Positions 21,783 through 35,608 are shown, counted from the first letter of the stretch. The stretch: DNA of 64,000 nucleotides from Tricholoma matsutake (GCA_026075535.2 AP026544.2:11966001-12030000); one strand, 5' to 3'. The notes: a model not told the origin generated them from the sequence alone. Made by a program: numbers and translations.

Positions 21783-24700
21783 AGCTCAAAGAGTGGGATA
21801 TCCACCCCCTCAATATTCCTATCTCTGAGAACAACATCGATGTGCCATGGCCTTCCTCCAATAACTATCTTCCTATGATCCTGGACTCTCTCGCGCTAAA
21901 GTTGTTCAGCGAAGAGGCCTTTCCAAATGGCAGCCTCGTCTTGAGACCAGCACTGCGGGAAGCGTTTTGAATTATTCCACAGAGGTCCTGGAATACAATT
22001 CACATTCAGGTAAACGCAATGAAGAACCATCCAATTGAGATTGAGGCTGCAGCCCTAGCTGCATTCAAAGGTAAGCCGATCCTGTTTCGCCCTTTATTTT
22101 TTTTCTTACTGATTGTAGATCTTGAGACTGGCAAAGTAACTAAGACGAAAGTCTCGCATGCCATCTGTAACATTGCCAAGTGGAGGGACACTGATGAGCT
22201 CTCCATACCGTCGATAACATACAGAAGGCCCAGGATATGCTTGCTGAGCTTCAGGTAATCCTAGAGGGTTTGGGAGTGAAGATCAAAAAGCAAGTAGCTG
22301 TGAAAAGTATGTGGATTATTTCCATTAATCTTCCTCTTTGACAAGTCATATACCTAGGTCCCTCCAAGGTAAACCCTGCTGCCCTGCAGCAGTTAGCTAC
22401 TGAAGAAGACGTCAGTGATGTGCTCAACCTCTACCACAAGTACTTTGACAAGGATATGGAGAATGAAGAGGAGCCACCAATATCCGATGCTCTATCCAAA
22501 AAACAGACGCTCAATGATTGTGGCGGCGATTTTGGCATGGAAGAAGAGGCAAAGATGACCCCTGTATCCTTGGCCATGTCGTTGGGCTATAGGACAGGCC
22601 TACCTCCGTCATTCAACACCATCCGTGATAGATTGGGGTTGACCCCCTGGGACAACCCTAATTTGTTCTCCTATAAGAATTCTGATGCTCTACCTGATAA
22701 TCTTTCCAAGTTATGCCTTCATTGGCACCAGCTGGCTGGCAATCATTCTATCATATGATCCATCCTTTCCAAAGACCCAGACTCCTCATGCATCCTTGGA
22801 ATCCTTGTTGCAGATGAGGTCGGCCTTGGGAAAACAGCGCAAGCAATTGGAGTGATTGCGTTTTTCATGCAGGCCATCTTCTTACAGCAGACCAAGAGAA
22901 AGTGCCCAAGAATCCTATGTAAGCGCATCTCACCATCTCTATATCATTGACCCACACTCATCCAGCCTTATTCCAGTGGAACGGCCTTTTCTTGGCGACA
23001 AAGATAAGTTCCCGTCATTACTGCACCTCATCGTTTGTCCTGGTACCCTCATGGCACAGTGGATGAGCGAACTGAAGGTCTTCTTACAACCCAAATCCAT
23101 GGACATCTTCGTCTATGACAGCCAAACCGATGGTGACAACTTCTGGAGTACCTCAGGACCCATGCATCTTTCCAAGCATCAACCACACAACCAAATCATC
23201 ATTGTCTCGCATGCGGTGCGTAGAGCTTTTTCAAAATTCAGTGTTACTCACCATGTAGTATCGCAGGCTTTGTTCAAAGAAATGAACAATAACTTCCGTA
23301 TATCCAAGAAGATCAGGAAAGATGCTCGGCCTTGGGACTTGCCAACTGCCAAAGGGTCCTTAGAGCACACCCTCTTCGGACACTCCTTTCTCACTGCCAT
23401 CATTGATGAGGCACACTACATGCGCAACCCAGGCAACAAGCATTCCAGCGCCTTGAAACTCCTTGAGCAGGCCACAGTGTGGCTAATTATGACTGCCACT
23501 CCTCTGTACACATCTTCGAAGGTGAGTCAGTGATGTAAATATGGAATTGTAACAATGCACAATATCCTTTCATACTTCTAGGATATTGCAGCAATGGGTT
23601 GTCTTGTTGGTAAATCCCATTTTTTCACAGAGGCTGCATTCTCTCAGGAGAAGAATGATGCTACTTCAGTTTGGAGAGCAAAGAAGCTTGATGATGATGG
23701 AGAAAGTCTACTTGCTGAGCAAGTGCAGGCTGTAAAGCACCTGCAGAGCCATCTCAAGGGCCATTTCCTCTGCACTTAGGCATAGTAACATTGACCAAGA
23801 GAGAGACTGACATCATTCAGACCTGAGCCGCCGCTGCCAAAGCAGCATAAGTACAACACCATCCCCTTTCTCCCCTCATTTCTCACCCTGTCCATAGTCT
23901 TGAAGTGGCTAGTGACATATCGAAGATCCAAACGAAAGTAAGCTGCTGCTTGTGTAATATGGTCTGGTCTAACAAATGTCTTGTAGAAGTTTTACCTTGA
24001 ATACTGCACAGCTGTCGGATATGCGAAGGAAGACTCTACTGCAATTTGGTCATCCTTCCGGACGCTCAAGGAATGGATGCCAGTCAAGAGCACAAAGATG
24101 GACATCTGTGCACAACTCTGCACACATTACCTTACCCACGACAAGGTGGATGACGTATCCTTTGAGGATGGGCAGCCTGTCTTCCCAAAGATTTTGGGTG
24201 TTACGGGGCAACCGCTTCAGAAGACATGCCGTATCATTGTCTTCCAGGAATTCTCTTCCATGTCGCAACTTCTTCAAAATGCATGTATCTCATCCTTCAC
24301 TTCATTCATATGCCTGACACTATCTTTTCAGGTTCTCCGCCTCTATGGGGTCCAGAGCATTGCCATCAATGGCAAGATCCACATTGAAAAGCGAGACCAG
24401 CTAATAAGGGAGTTCTACAACCCTAAGAATCCCATCAGAGTCCTCATTTTCTCGAGCATCAGGTTGGCTGGGCTTAACCTTTCTTTGTCCGATATGGTTA
24501 TATTCTTCGTGAGTATCACCATTCCACATTGCCAAACTAACGTTCATCTGTATTAATCACAAATCTGCAGGACCAGCCATGGTCGGCTCAGGATGAACGA
24601 CAGATACGTGGACGAGCGCACTGTCAACCCCAGAAGAAAATTGTCAAAGTAATCCACCTACTTGCAAATGATTCAGCTGACCTTCTGATGAATGCCGTGG

Positions 24701-25997
24701 CACGAGGCAAACATGATAGGTTTGATGCCTTTGTCAATAAGGAACTCAGAGAAGGTTAGTCCACAAATTTGTCCTTACTACCATAGGAATTCAAACCGAT
24801 TTTTTTAGAGTTTGAAAAGCTGCTAAAGGGCTATATTCTGGATGTCCATAATGACACGAAGCCTGACCCACCGTGCAACAAGCCAAAAAAGCATAAAAAG
24901 CCTATCGTTGTTGTCGATGATGAATTACCCTTTGTCAGCGAGCCCGATACATCCATATTCCCGTCAGACCCCGATACCTCTCACTTCCAATCAGAACCAG
25001 ATATAGGTACTTCGGATGGAGAGGGGTTCAGTGATGCGCCAACTTCAAATATGTCGTATGGCCATCACCCTGAAGGTAAACCTTACGTGCCACATGTGGA
25101 GGGAAAATGCTTATTTATTGCTTGTGCAGAGGAGATGGAATTAGACGAGATAGGGGAGAAGGCCCAAAGAGTATCCACAACCAAATGCTGGAGGTCACCC
25201 GAGATTGTCAATGAAGGTGGAGAAGGTAACAAAGATGAAGAAGGTACCTTCCTCAACCCATTCAAGGTGGCGTACTACTGACAACATTCATACAGAACTC
25301 GTCATCCTGAATCCCCTGGTTGCTTATGGAAGCTCTGAGGAAGAGAGCCCTCCACCAAAATGTTCCAGACAAGGAACGATCAGGGCTGAAGGCCATGCTC
25401 AAATAATGGCTGTACACGTCCACCTACAGCAGCAGCCCATTACTTGTAAGTCTTCCAACCTAGAATCACCAGGAATGATGTTTTGTACAGCTTCTTTGGT
25501 AGACCCAGAAAAGGACTCAGGAAATGATTGGGAAGAATGACACTGCATCAAAGTCATCCCGTAAGTCTTTCAATTGATATCAAAATACTTAGAATTTAAC
25601 CAACCCGGCGCTGTTACAGCTATTCCACATGCCTCATCAAGCCACGTTGGAGAGAAAAACGAGGTTAAGACATCTGCGTCATCGACAAACACTCTACCTC
25701 GGCAATTCCTCGTCTCTTCAGAAGAACAAAGTAAGTCGAGCATAGTTTTGCTTTGCAATCAGTTGTTACAGGGTACTAGCAGCAAGAAGCTCGGGATTGC
25801 CTAATGAATCAACATCCAAGAAGACAAGACCAAATCCCTTTGCTAGTAAACCCATGCCCATGCCCAAACCCAATCCCTTTGCCCGCCCACCCATGCAACA
25901 TGAGGCTCCCAGTCATCAACCAGGATGATTGGAGAACATTTCTGTTCCACCTAAGTCTGCTCTTAAGGGTAAATGTGTAAAAAAGTCCAAGGCCTGA
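21783..25997 (+). pseudogene. gene A copy A2, 5'-truncated at the gap
   Basis: Same SNF2 gene as 11922-16466, lacking the first exons. It keeps TGA at 21968 and 22756 but has intact CGA in motif VI (RQIRGRAHCQ near 24610) and TCG where A1 has TAG. The same frame break follows LKGHFL. It is therefore less decayed than A1 but still broken. Confidence 0.87.
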
Positions 25998-26264
25998 GCT
26001 GATCGGATTGACGCTTTGTACATACAGTCTTTTACATTGAGTTACTCGTATGTTCATATTTTTTATTAGCCTTTGAACCATATAATTCATTTACTTTATG
26101 GCGGCATGGTGGTTGGTTATGATGCTGGGGTCATTCGCCTTGTCAATGGTCTACTGTCCTCCATTCCCATGGTTCATCATCATCCCCTGACCCCGCCAAG
26201 CAACTACTCATCCTACTCCATGGTTTCTTGTCTAATACATCATGTGTGCCATAACAGGACTATC

Positions 26265-27105
26265 CTATGATCTGTCGTAGTAGGGATACATCGACCTGTG
26301 ATGTTCCACCTGTTTGCACAAAGAAGTGTTTGTGAAAACACCAACTGTCTGAAGTATGGGCTCTCCTGACCACTCTGTCTCCCACAGATCTGCCATCACT
26401 GCCACCTGCAATTCATTAACATAATACTGGGGATTCCCGGCCATATTGAGGCATAGGCCTATGTCCATTCGCACAATATCGTTTTTACTTGCAGGAATCG
26501 TGTGGCGTTTAGCTTCCAATATTCGGAGAGCCTTAAGTGTAGCAACTACAAATGCATGGAGGTCATTGATACCCTGCTTCTTTTCATCCCGGGTGAGTGA
26601 AGTATTCGAGCCTATGTCTAATTTCCAGGTATTTGAAGGACCCCTATAAATTAAGTGAAAAATGAAACTGCCTTCATAGATAAGGGAAGCTTACATGTTT
26701 CTCCATTTTGACAGTGGGACAGGTGTTGTAAGGATAGTGCATTTCCAAATAGAGCTGCCAAACCCTTCGGTATGAGAATACCATTTTTGAATAATCTCCC
26801 CTTCCATGCCACACCATATGCACAGTTCACCTGCTGACACGACCAGGGGGTTATACTCCTGATAGAACCAGGTAGCAATTCCATCACGTTGTGGAGGCAG
26901 AGAGCCAATTGTAAATGGTTTGACATGGCGGCACCCCCACGAGTACGATCTTGAGGGAGTCAAGCAAGTATGGATATGGCAAATATAAAGACATACCTTT
27001 TTGCAACCCAAGTACCATCAGTTGGAACCGAATTTTGTACGGCTGGTCTTGCTGTGTGGGTAACCTCTTTTGCAATGTAATCTAGATCACACTCCAGCTG
27101 CCATT
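26265..27105 (-). pseudogene. gene B 3' fragment, contig 2 first arm
   Basis: Exons from KKWQLERD-equivalent to the stop, with CGA retained before MDIGL so the last exon is open over 84 codons. The 5' exons are missing on this side of the spacer. Confidence 0.75.
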
Positions 27106-28571
27106 GTTGGATATGCGAAGGAAGACTCTACTGCAATTTGGCCATCCTTCCGGATGCTCAAGGAATGGATGCCAGTCAAGAGCATGAAGATGGACATCTG
27201 TGCACAACTCTGCACACATTACCTTACCCATGACAAGGTGGACCAGTTTGAGCCATTTGAGCCGCGAATTTAACACAGCCACACACTCGAAAGTTATAGT
27301 CGCCGGAATTTTCTTACGTTCTTCAGCATCAACTCCATCTCTGACAACTACAAAGTCGCTGCTAGTAGTAGCGTCGAGTTTGTAGTCATCTTTCCCTGGT
27401 AACCCTAATCTCCAAGGCCTCAACTCTAAGCTCTTGGCCATCATCTTTGACAGTTTTCGAAGTCGTTGCTAGTAGTAGCGGTGAGTTCATAGTCATCTAT
27501 TATTCCACAGGTTACAAAGTCTATGGATCCTCGACGTATGCCCTGAGGATTTGTTTCTTCTGCTTACTGTACATTATTTGGCTCAACATTCAACAATGGC
27601 AAAACCATGTCCAACCCCTCTCTAAAGTGTGCTCTCCCTGCCGACATGCAAGACACAATACAACCCAAAAAAAGGGAAAGAGTCAGTCAGTCATTACCCA
27701 CTCCTATCACACATACCTGACATTTCAATTCTAGCCCAGAAAGGTGCAAGCTTGAACACCTGGTTGTTCAATTTTGCACATATTAACCATGCTTGTTAGG
27801 ACTGTCCACATACATGCAAGAACTGTAAATCTCTCTCAGGAGCAGGGGGTGCCCTGGCCACCCATCAATCCAACTCCAACATTCATAGCAGTTGTGACCC
27901 TGACTGCCCGGGCAACAAATTTCTAATGGGCAAGAAAAACGATGCAACAATTTTGGATACTACCATTCCGCTGAAATTTTTGTGGGTTGTTCCAGAGGAA
28001 CACAGCGGCCATCCCGAAAGAAAAGAGGGGTTCCCTACACTTGAATGGGTGACGCAAAGTTTCTGGAGTGTGACGGAGGCAAGTGCATGGAAGTCTGATC
28101 AAGAAGCTCTGTGGTCGCCCATTCATAAGCCTGAACATAAAAGAGCTTGGAAATGTGCAATATACCAAGACTCAAGGAATAAAAAAGAACCTTCTGTGTC
28201 AGTACTTTCGTGGGTAAGTCCCAATTTCAGTACATCAATGACATTACCAAAAACAATTCTAGGTTTTGGTTGCAACATACATCTTGAAGAGAAACCAAGG
28301 GTCATCTGGCGAACTACTTACATTCAAAGACTTCACCAGCCATGTCAATGACCACAACTTTGTCTGGTTCCAATCTTATGATGTCATTGTTCTTGATTTT
28401 TCCATGCAAACAGTGTGCGCAATTGTTCAATCACTTAAACCACTGGAAAACTGACCGTTTTAATTGTCAGGTCACAACTAGAATGGATGAACATTTGTTG
28501 TAACCTTAACGACCTGGCGAAGCTCGTCCCCATATGGCCACCGCTTTGGGAGCAAGACTTTCACACCAAAA
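27106..28571. other. asymmetric spacer of contig 2 palindrome, inverted relative to contig 1
   Basis: 1466 bp. 27106-27444 is the reverse complement of 18079-18417, and 27447-28571 that of 17575-18076 plus 623 extra bases (about 27566-28188). Both arm/spacer joins are at the same bases as in contig 1 (CAAC/AATGGCAG on one side, AAAA/AATGGCAG on the other). Confidence 0.87.
27108..27243 (+). pseudogene. gene A exon fragment in the spacer, contig 2
   Basis: Same 136-bp helicase fragment as 18280-18415, in the opposite orientation relative to the window, directly at the arm junction. Confidence 0.8.
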
Positions 28572-29412
28572 AATGGCAGCTGGAGCGTGATCTAGATTAC
28601 ATTGCAAAAGAGGTTACCCACACAGCAAGACCAGCCGTACAAAATTCGGTTCCAACTGATGGTACTTGGGTTGCAAAAAGGTATGTCTTTATATTTGCCA
28701 TATCCATACTTGCTTGACTCCCTCAAGATCGTACTCGTGGGGGTGCCGCCATGTCAAACCATTTACAATTGGCTCTCTGCCTCCACAACGTGATGGAATT
28801 GCTACCTGGTTCTATCAGGAGTATAACCCCCTGGTCGTGTCAGCAGGTGAACTGTGCATATGGTGTGGCATGGAAGGGGAGATTATTCAAAAATGGTATT
28901 CTCATACCGAAGGGTTTGGCAGCTCTATTTGGAAATGCACTATCCTTACAACACCTGTCCCACTGTCAAAATGGAGAAACATGTAAGCTTCCCTTATCTA
29001 TGAAGGCAGTTTCATTTTTCACTTAATTTATAGGGGTCCTTCAAATACCTGGAAATTAGACATAGGCTCGAATACTTCACTCACCCGGGATGAAAAGAAG
29101 CAGGGTATCAATGACCTCCATGCATTTGTAGTTGCTACACTTAAGGCTCTCCGAATATTGGAAGCTAAACGCCACACGATTCCTGCAAGTAAAAACGATA
29201 TTGTGCGAATGGACATAGGCCTATGCCTCAATATGGCCGGGAATCCCCAGTATTATGTTAATGAATTGCAGGTGGCAGTGATGGCAGATCTGTGGGAGAC
29301 AGAGTGGTCAGGAGAGCCCATACTTCAGACAGTTGGTGTTTTCACAAACACTTCTTTGTGCAAACAGGTGGAACATCACAGGTCGATGTATCCCTACTAC
29401 GACAGATCATAG
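27800..29412 (+). CDS. gene B, zinc-finger plus ATP-grasp-like protein, most complete copy
   Basis: Exon 27800-28213 opens after a TTAG splice site with a Cys/His cluster (CPHTCKNCKSLSGAGG, THQSNSNIH, CDPDCPG). It continues through TLEWVTQSFW to SVLSW, is spliced at 28214-28262 (GTAAGT to CTAG), and goes on to VLVATYILKRN and FVWFQSYDVIV. Later exons carry KKWQLERDLDYIAKEV, SAGELRIWCG and a last exon (29035-29412) with RMDIGL and YYVNELQ. All joins I checked keep frame, though the intron ending at 28470 would use a weak GTGCGC donor. The upstream start lies in 27447-27799 and is unresolved. The ATP-grasp reading rests on block order shared with 2509-3990. Possibly intact. Confidence 0.55.
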
Positions 29413-29679
29413 GATAGTCCTGTTATGGCACACATGATGTATTAGACAAGAAACCATGGAGTAGGATGAGTAGTTGCTTGGCGGGGTCAGGGGATGATGA
29501 TGAACCATGGGAATGGAGGACAGTAGACCATTGACAAGGCGAATGACCCCAGCATCATAACCAACCACCATGCCGCCATAAAGTAAATGAATTATATGGT
29601 TCAAAGGCTAATAAAAAATATGAACATACGAGTAACTCAATGTAAAAGACTGTATGTACAAAGCGTCAATCCGATCAGC

Positions 29680-32600
29680 TCAGGCCTTGGACTTTTTTAC
29701 ACATTTACCCTTAAGAGCAGACTTAGGTGGAACAGAAATGTTCTCCAATCATCCTGGTTGATGACTGGGAGCCTCATGTTGCATGGGTGGGCGGGCAAAG
29801 GGATTGGGTTTGGGCATGGGCATGGGTTTACTAGCAAAGGGATTTGGTCTTGTCTTCTTGGATGTTGATTCATTAGGCAATCCCGAGCTTCTTGCTGCTA
29901 GTACCCTGTAACAACTGATTGCAAAGCAAAACTATGCTCGACTTACTTTGTTCTTCTGAAGAGACGAGGAATTGCCGAGGTAGAGTGTTTGTCGATGACG
30001 CAGATGTCTTAACCTCGTTTTTCTCTCCAACGTGGCTTGATGAGGCATGTGGAATAGCTGTAACAGCGCCGGGTTGGTTAAATTCTAAGTATTTTGATAT
30101 CAATTGAAAGACTTACGGGATGACTTTGATGCAGTGTCATTCTTCCCAATCATTTCCTGAGTCCTTTTCTGGGTCTACCAAAGAAGCTGTACAAAACATC
30201 ATTCCTGGTGATTCTAGGTTGGAAGACTTACAAGTAATGGGCTGCTGCTGTAGGTGGACGTGTACAGCCATTATTTGAGCATGGCCTTCAGCCCTGATCG
30301 TTCCTTGTCTGGAACATTTTGGTGGAGGGCTCTCTTCCTCAGAGCTTCCATAAGCAACCAGGGGATTCAGGATGACGAGTTCTGTATGAATGTTGTCAGT
30401 AGTACGCCACCTTGAATGGGTTGAGGAAGGTACCTTCTTCATCTTTGTTACCTTCTCCACCTTCATTGACAATCTCGGGTGACCTCCAGCATTTGGTTGT
30501 GGATACTCTTTGGGCCTTCTCCCCTATCTCGTCTAATTCCATCTCCTCTGCACAAGCAATAAATAAGCATTTTCCCTCCACATGTGGCACGTAAGGTTTA
30601 CCTTCAGGGTGATGGCCATACGACATATTTGAAGTTGGCGCATCACTGAACCCCTCTCCATCCGAAGTACCTATATCTGGTTCTGATTGGAAGTGAGAGG
30701 TATCGGGGTCTGACGGGAATATGGATGTATCGGGCTCGCTGACAAAGGGTAATTCATCATCGACAACAACGATAGGCTTTTTATGCTTTTTTGGCTTGTT
30801 GCACGGTGGGTCAGGCTTCGTGTCATTATGGACATCCAGAATATAGCCCTTTAGCAGCTTTTCAAACTCTAAAAAAATCGGTTTGAATTCCTATGGTAGT
30901 AAGGACAAATTTGTGGACTAACCTTCTCTGAGTTCCTTATTGACAAAGGCATCAAACCTATCATGTTTGCCTCGTGCCACGGCATTCATCAGAAGGTCAG
31001 CTGAATCATTTGCAAGTAGGTGGATTACTTTGACAATTTTCTTCTGGGGTTGACAGTGCGCTCGTCCACGTATCTGTCGTTCATCCTGAGCCGACCATGG
31101 CTGGTCCTGCAGATTTGTGATTAATACAGATGAACGTTAGTTTGGCAATGTGGAATGGTGATACTCACGAAGAATATAACCATATCGGACAAAGAAAGGT
31201 TAAGCCCAGCCAACCTGATGCTCGAGAAAATGAGGACTCTGATGGGATTCTTAGGGTTGTAGAACTCCCTTATTAGCTGGTCTCGCTTTTCAATGTGGAT
31301 CTTGCCATTGATGGCAATGCTCTGGACCCCATAGAGGCGGAGAACCTGAAAAGATAGTGTCAGGCATATGAATGAAGTGAAGGATGAGATACATGCATTT
31401 TGAAGAAGTTGCGACATGGAAGAGAATTCCTGGAAGACAATGATACGGCATGTCTTCTGAAGCGGTTGCCCCGTAACACCCAAAATCTTTGGGAAGACAG
31501 GCTGCCCATCCTCAAAGGATACGTCATCCACCTTGTCGTGGGTAAGGTAATGTGTGCAGAGTTGTGCACAGATGTCCATCTTTGTGCTCTTGACTGGCAT
31601 CCATTCCTTGAGCGTCCGGAAGGATGACCAAATTGCAGTAGAGTCTTCCTTCGCATATCCGACAGCTGTGCAGTATTCAAGGTAAAACTTCTACAAGACA
31701 TTTGTTAGACCAGACCATATTACACAAGCAGCAGCTTACTTTCGTTTGGATCTTCGATATGTCACTAGCCACTTCAAGACTATGGACAGGGTGAGAAATG
31801 AGGGGAGAAAGGGGATGGTGTTGTACTTATGCTGCTTTGGCAGCGGCGGCTCAGGTCTGAATGATGTCAGTCTCTCTCTTGGTCAATGTTACTATGCCTA
31901 AGTGCAGAGGAAATGGCCCTTGAGATGGCTCTGCAGGTGCTTTACAGCCTGCACTTGCTCAGCAAGTAGACTTTCTCCATCATCATCAAGCTTCTTTGCT
32001 CTCCAAACTGAAGTAGCATCATTCTTCTCCTGAGAGAATGCAGCCTCTGTGAAAAAATGGGATTTACCAACAAGACAACCCATTGCTGCAATATCCTAGA
32101 AGTATGAAAGGATATTGTGCATTGTTACAATTCCATATTTACATCACTGACTCACCTTCGAAGATGTGTACAGAGGAGTGGCAGTCATAATTAGCCACAC
32201 TGTGGCCTGCTCAAGGAGTTTCAAGGCGCTGGAATGCTTGTTGCCTGGGTTGCGCATGTAGTGTGCCTCATCAATGATGGCAGTGAGAAAGGAGTGTCCG
32301 AAGAGGGTGTGCTCTAAGGACCCTTTGGCAGTTGGCAAGTCCCAAGGCCGAGCATCTTTCCTGATCTTCTTGGATATACGGAAGTTATTGTTCATTTCTT
32401 TGAACAAAGCCTGCGATACTACATGGTGAGTAACACTGAATTTTGAAAAAGCTCTACGCACCGCATGCGAGACAATGATGATTTGGTTGTGTGGTTGATG
32501 CTTGGAAAGATGCATGGGTCCTGAGGTACTCCAGAAGTTGTCACCATCGGTTTGGCTGTCATAGACGAAGATGTCCATGGATTTGGGTTGTAAGAAGACC

Positions 32601-34225
32601 TTCAGTTCGCTCATCCACTGTGCCATGAGGGTACCAGGACAAACGATGAGGTGCAGTAATGACGGGAACTTATCTTTGTCGCCAAGAAAAGGCCGTTCCA
32701 CTGGAATAAGGCTGGATGAGTGTGGGTCAATGATATAGAGATGGTGAGATGCGCTTACATAGGATTCTTGGGCACTTTCTCTTGGTCTGCTGTAAGAAGA
32801 TGGCCTGCATGAAAAACGCAATCACTCCAATTGCTTGCGCTGTTTTCCCAAGGCCGACCTCATCTGCAACAAGGATTCCAAGGATGCATGAGGAGTCTGG
32901 GTCTTTGGAAAGGATGGATCATATGATAGAATGATTGCCAGCCAGCTGGTGCCAATGAAGGCATAACTTGGAAAGATTATCAGGTAGAGCATCAGAATTC
33001 TTATAGGAGAACAAATTAGGGTTGTCCCAGGGGGTCAACCCCAATCTATCACGGATGGTGTTGAATGACGGAGGTAGGCCTGTCCTATAGCCCAACGACA
33101 TGGCCAAGGATACAGGGGTCATCTTTGCCTCTTCTTCCATGCCAAAATCGCCGCCACAATCATTGAGCGTCTGTTTTTTGGATAGAGCATCGGATATTGG
33201 TGGCTCCTCTTCATTCTCCATATCCTTGTCAAAGTACTTGTGGTAGAGGTTGAGCACATCACTGACGTCTTCTTCAGTAGCTAACTGCTGCAGGGCAGCA
33301 GGGTTTACCTTGGAGGGACCTAGGTATATGACTTGTCAAAGAGGAAGATTAATGGAAATAATCCACATACTTTTCACAGCTACTTGCTTTTTGATCTTCA
33401 CTCCCAAACCCTCTAGGATTACCTGAAGCTCAGCAAGCATATCCTGGGCCTTCTGTATGTTATCGACGGTATGGAGAGCTCATCAGTGTCCCTCCACTTG
33501 GCAATGTTACAGATGGCATGCGAGACTTTCGTCTTAGTTACTTTGCCAGTCTCAAGATCTACAATCAGTAAGAAAAAAAATAAAGGGCGAAACAGGATCG
33601 GCTTACCTTTGAATGCAGCTAGGGCTGCAGCCTCAATCTCAATTGGATGGTTCTTCATTGCGTTTACCTGAATGTGAATTGTATTCCAGGACCTCTGTGG
33701 AATAATTCAAAACGCTTCCCGCAGTGCTGGTCTCAAGACGAGGCTGCCATTTGGAAAGGCCTCTTCGCTGAACAACTTTAGCGCGAGAGAGTCCAGGATC
33801 ATAGGAAGATAGTTATTGGAGGAAGGCCATGGCACATCGATGTTGTTCTCAGAGATAGGAATATTGAGGGGGTGGATATCCCACTCTTTGAGCTCAGCAA
33901 TGATGACAGTATGAACACCCCATGAATCCCATTTTCTCACGATGAAATTGTTTCAGAACTCACGTCCTGGATAGGCCAAAGCACCCTTCTCGTTGATTGC
34001 AAAGGCAAGCTTCTTGTCTTCGTTTGGAAGAAGATGATATGCTCAGAAGTAGGACTGAATGTCCACAGCATCCTTACGAGTCCAGCCTTTCGGCAGTTTG
34101 GAGTCGTCGTCCGGAAAGAGGCCATGGAGGATGCCAGTACGCTCCTGCCAGGCAGGCCACTGCCAGGGAGTGCCATCAAACAAGAAAAGTTTTATCAAGG
34201 CACTGGAAGGAGTGTGACTAGGCAT
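29680..34225 (-). pseudogene. gene A copy A2', full-length decayed copy
   Basis: Mirror of A1 with ATG 34225-34223 and stop 29682-29680. It agrees with A2, not A1, at CpG sites (CGA kept in motif VI, TCG near 30623). It still has TGA after QSYF, GREF, LREAF and HSII and the frame break near 31850-31880, so it cannot encode a full helicase as read. Confidence 0.87.
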
Positions 34226-34316
34226 AGCAGAGGGGGGATGAGGGCTTCTAATGCGAGCTTGTCTTTCGAGGTAAAATCTGGGGTTTGTTATAAGACACGA
34301 CACAGTACAGATATGG

Positions 34317-34324
34317 TTTATATA
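34317..34324 (-). promoter_or_regulatory. TATA box of gene A, right copy
   Basis: TATATAAA on the minus strand, 92 bases upstream of the ATG at 34225. Confidence 0.55.
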
Positions 34325-34867
34325 GAGGAGAAAAAAATACATATAAAAATTGGAATAGTTTACGGTGGAATTAATGAATGCTCTCTTCAACCAGGGGTGA
34401 GGTGATGGCCACAACAAAAGGAATGACTGATTTGGAATTGGGGGTGGAACGTGTTTTACATGAGTTCTAGAGCGATAATTTGTGCTTGAATACCAAGCTG
34501 TCTGTTCAATGTGGGTGCATTGAGAAGGAAATCACAGACGTCCAGGGGAAGACAACGAGATAAGGGTCATACAACGTGCAGAGAAAGATCCAGAAATTCC
34601 GGTAAATGGAAAGGAGATAGCAGGGCCGCAGAACGTGCCAGGGCCCAACATGGGGGACTTTGAAAAAAAATTGCAGCAGTCCAAGGAGAGCGGGACATTG
34701 TGGGAGGGCAAACTAGGAGCACCACATAAGGAGTCTTGAAGGTCGAGAGGATTGGGGATAGCCAGTCAGGGACATAGAACACATTCATATTGGGGACTAC
34801 TCCCTAACAGAACTCATCGTTGCCATTACTGATGAAGAAGACCTGCACGGAACTACTTCCATGCAGG

Positions 34868-34995
34868 TTGCATGGTAGGTGAGGGTTGCATGGTAGGTGA
34901 GGGTTGCATGGTAGGTGAGGGTTGCATGGTAGGTGAGGGTTGCATGGTAGGTGAGGGTTGCATGGTAGGTGAGGGTTGCATGGTAGGTGAGGGTT
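34868..34995. repeat. 18-bp tandem repeat, 7 copies
   Basis: TTGCATGGTAGGTGAGGG seven times on the gene A side; the left-arm equivalent has four. Confidence 0.9.
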
Positions 34996-35019
34996 ATCCA
35001 GGAAGGAGAAAGCAACGTG

Positions 35020-35040
35020 CTGTTTGTCTTTGACAAACAG
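35020..35040. promoter_or_regulatory. perfect 9-bp dyad, gene A side, right copy
   Basis: CTGTTTGTC and GACAAACAG around TTT, matching 11161-11181. Confidence 0.5.
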
Positions 35041-35608
35041 ACATGGTGGAGATGAGTTGAGCTATTTTTGGAAAATGCTGAACAATGTCGAGAGGATTTA
35101 GCACAGCCACTCCGACCGCCTGATCATGGCTGTTTGTCTTTGACGAACAGCGCATTGCTTTCTCCTTCCTGGATAACCCTCACCTACCATGCAACCCTCA
35201 CCTACCATGCAACCCTCACCTACCATGCAACCCTCACCTACCATGCAACCTGCATGGAAGTAGTTCTGTGCAGGTCTTCTTCATCAGTAATGGCAACGAC
35301 GAGTACTGTTAGGGAGTAGTCCCCAATATGAACATGTTCTATGTCCCTGACTGGCTATCCCCAATCCTCTCGACCTTCAAGACTCCTTATACGGTGCTTA
35401 GCATCCTCCTCCAGCAATGCCCGTTCCTCTTGGATGTCTGCAATTTTTTTTCTCGAAGTCCTCCACATTGTGCGGCCCTGATATCTATCTCCTTTTCATT
35501 TACCGGAATTGCTGTGTGCTGCTATCCCTTTGTCCTCCCCTGGTGGAAGGACGGATCATTATTCAAGCGCAAATTATTGTTTCTTTAGTTCTTCGTACAC
35601 AGTCAGAA

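Larger units (their letters stand above)
21783..27105. repeat. contig 2 first arm (truncated at the gap)
   Basis: Direct copy of 12253-17574 (offset 9530, then 9531 after a 1-base indel near 25518) and inverted copy of 28572-33894 (coordinate pairs sum to 55677). Confidence 0.92.
34457..35589. promoter_or_regulatory. mirrored bidirectional promoter, right copy
   Basis: Inverted counterpart of 10648-11690: gene A leaves to the left and gene C to the right. It contains 18-bp arrays of 7 copies (34868-34995) and 4 copies (35177-35250), 12-bp dyads at 34841-34868 and 35248-35275, and 9-bp dyads at 35020-35040 (perfect) and 35130-35150. The symmetric layout is kept although repeat numbers changed. 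Confidence 0.75.
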
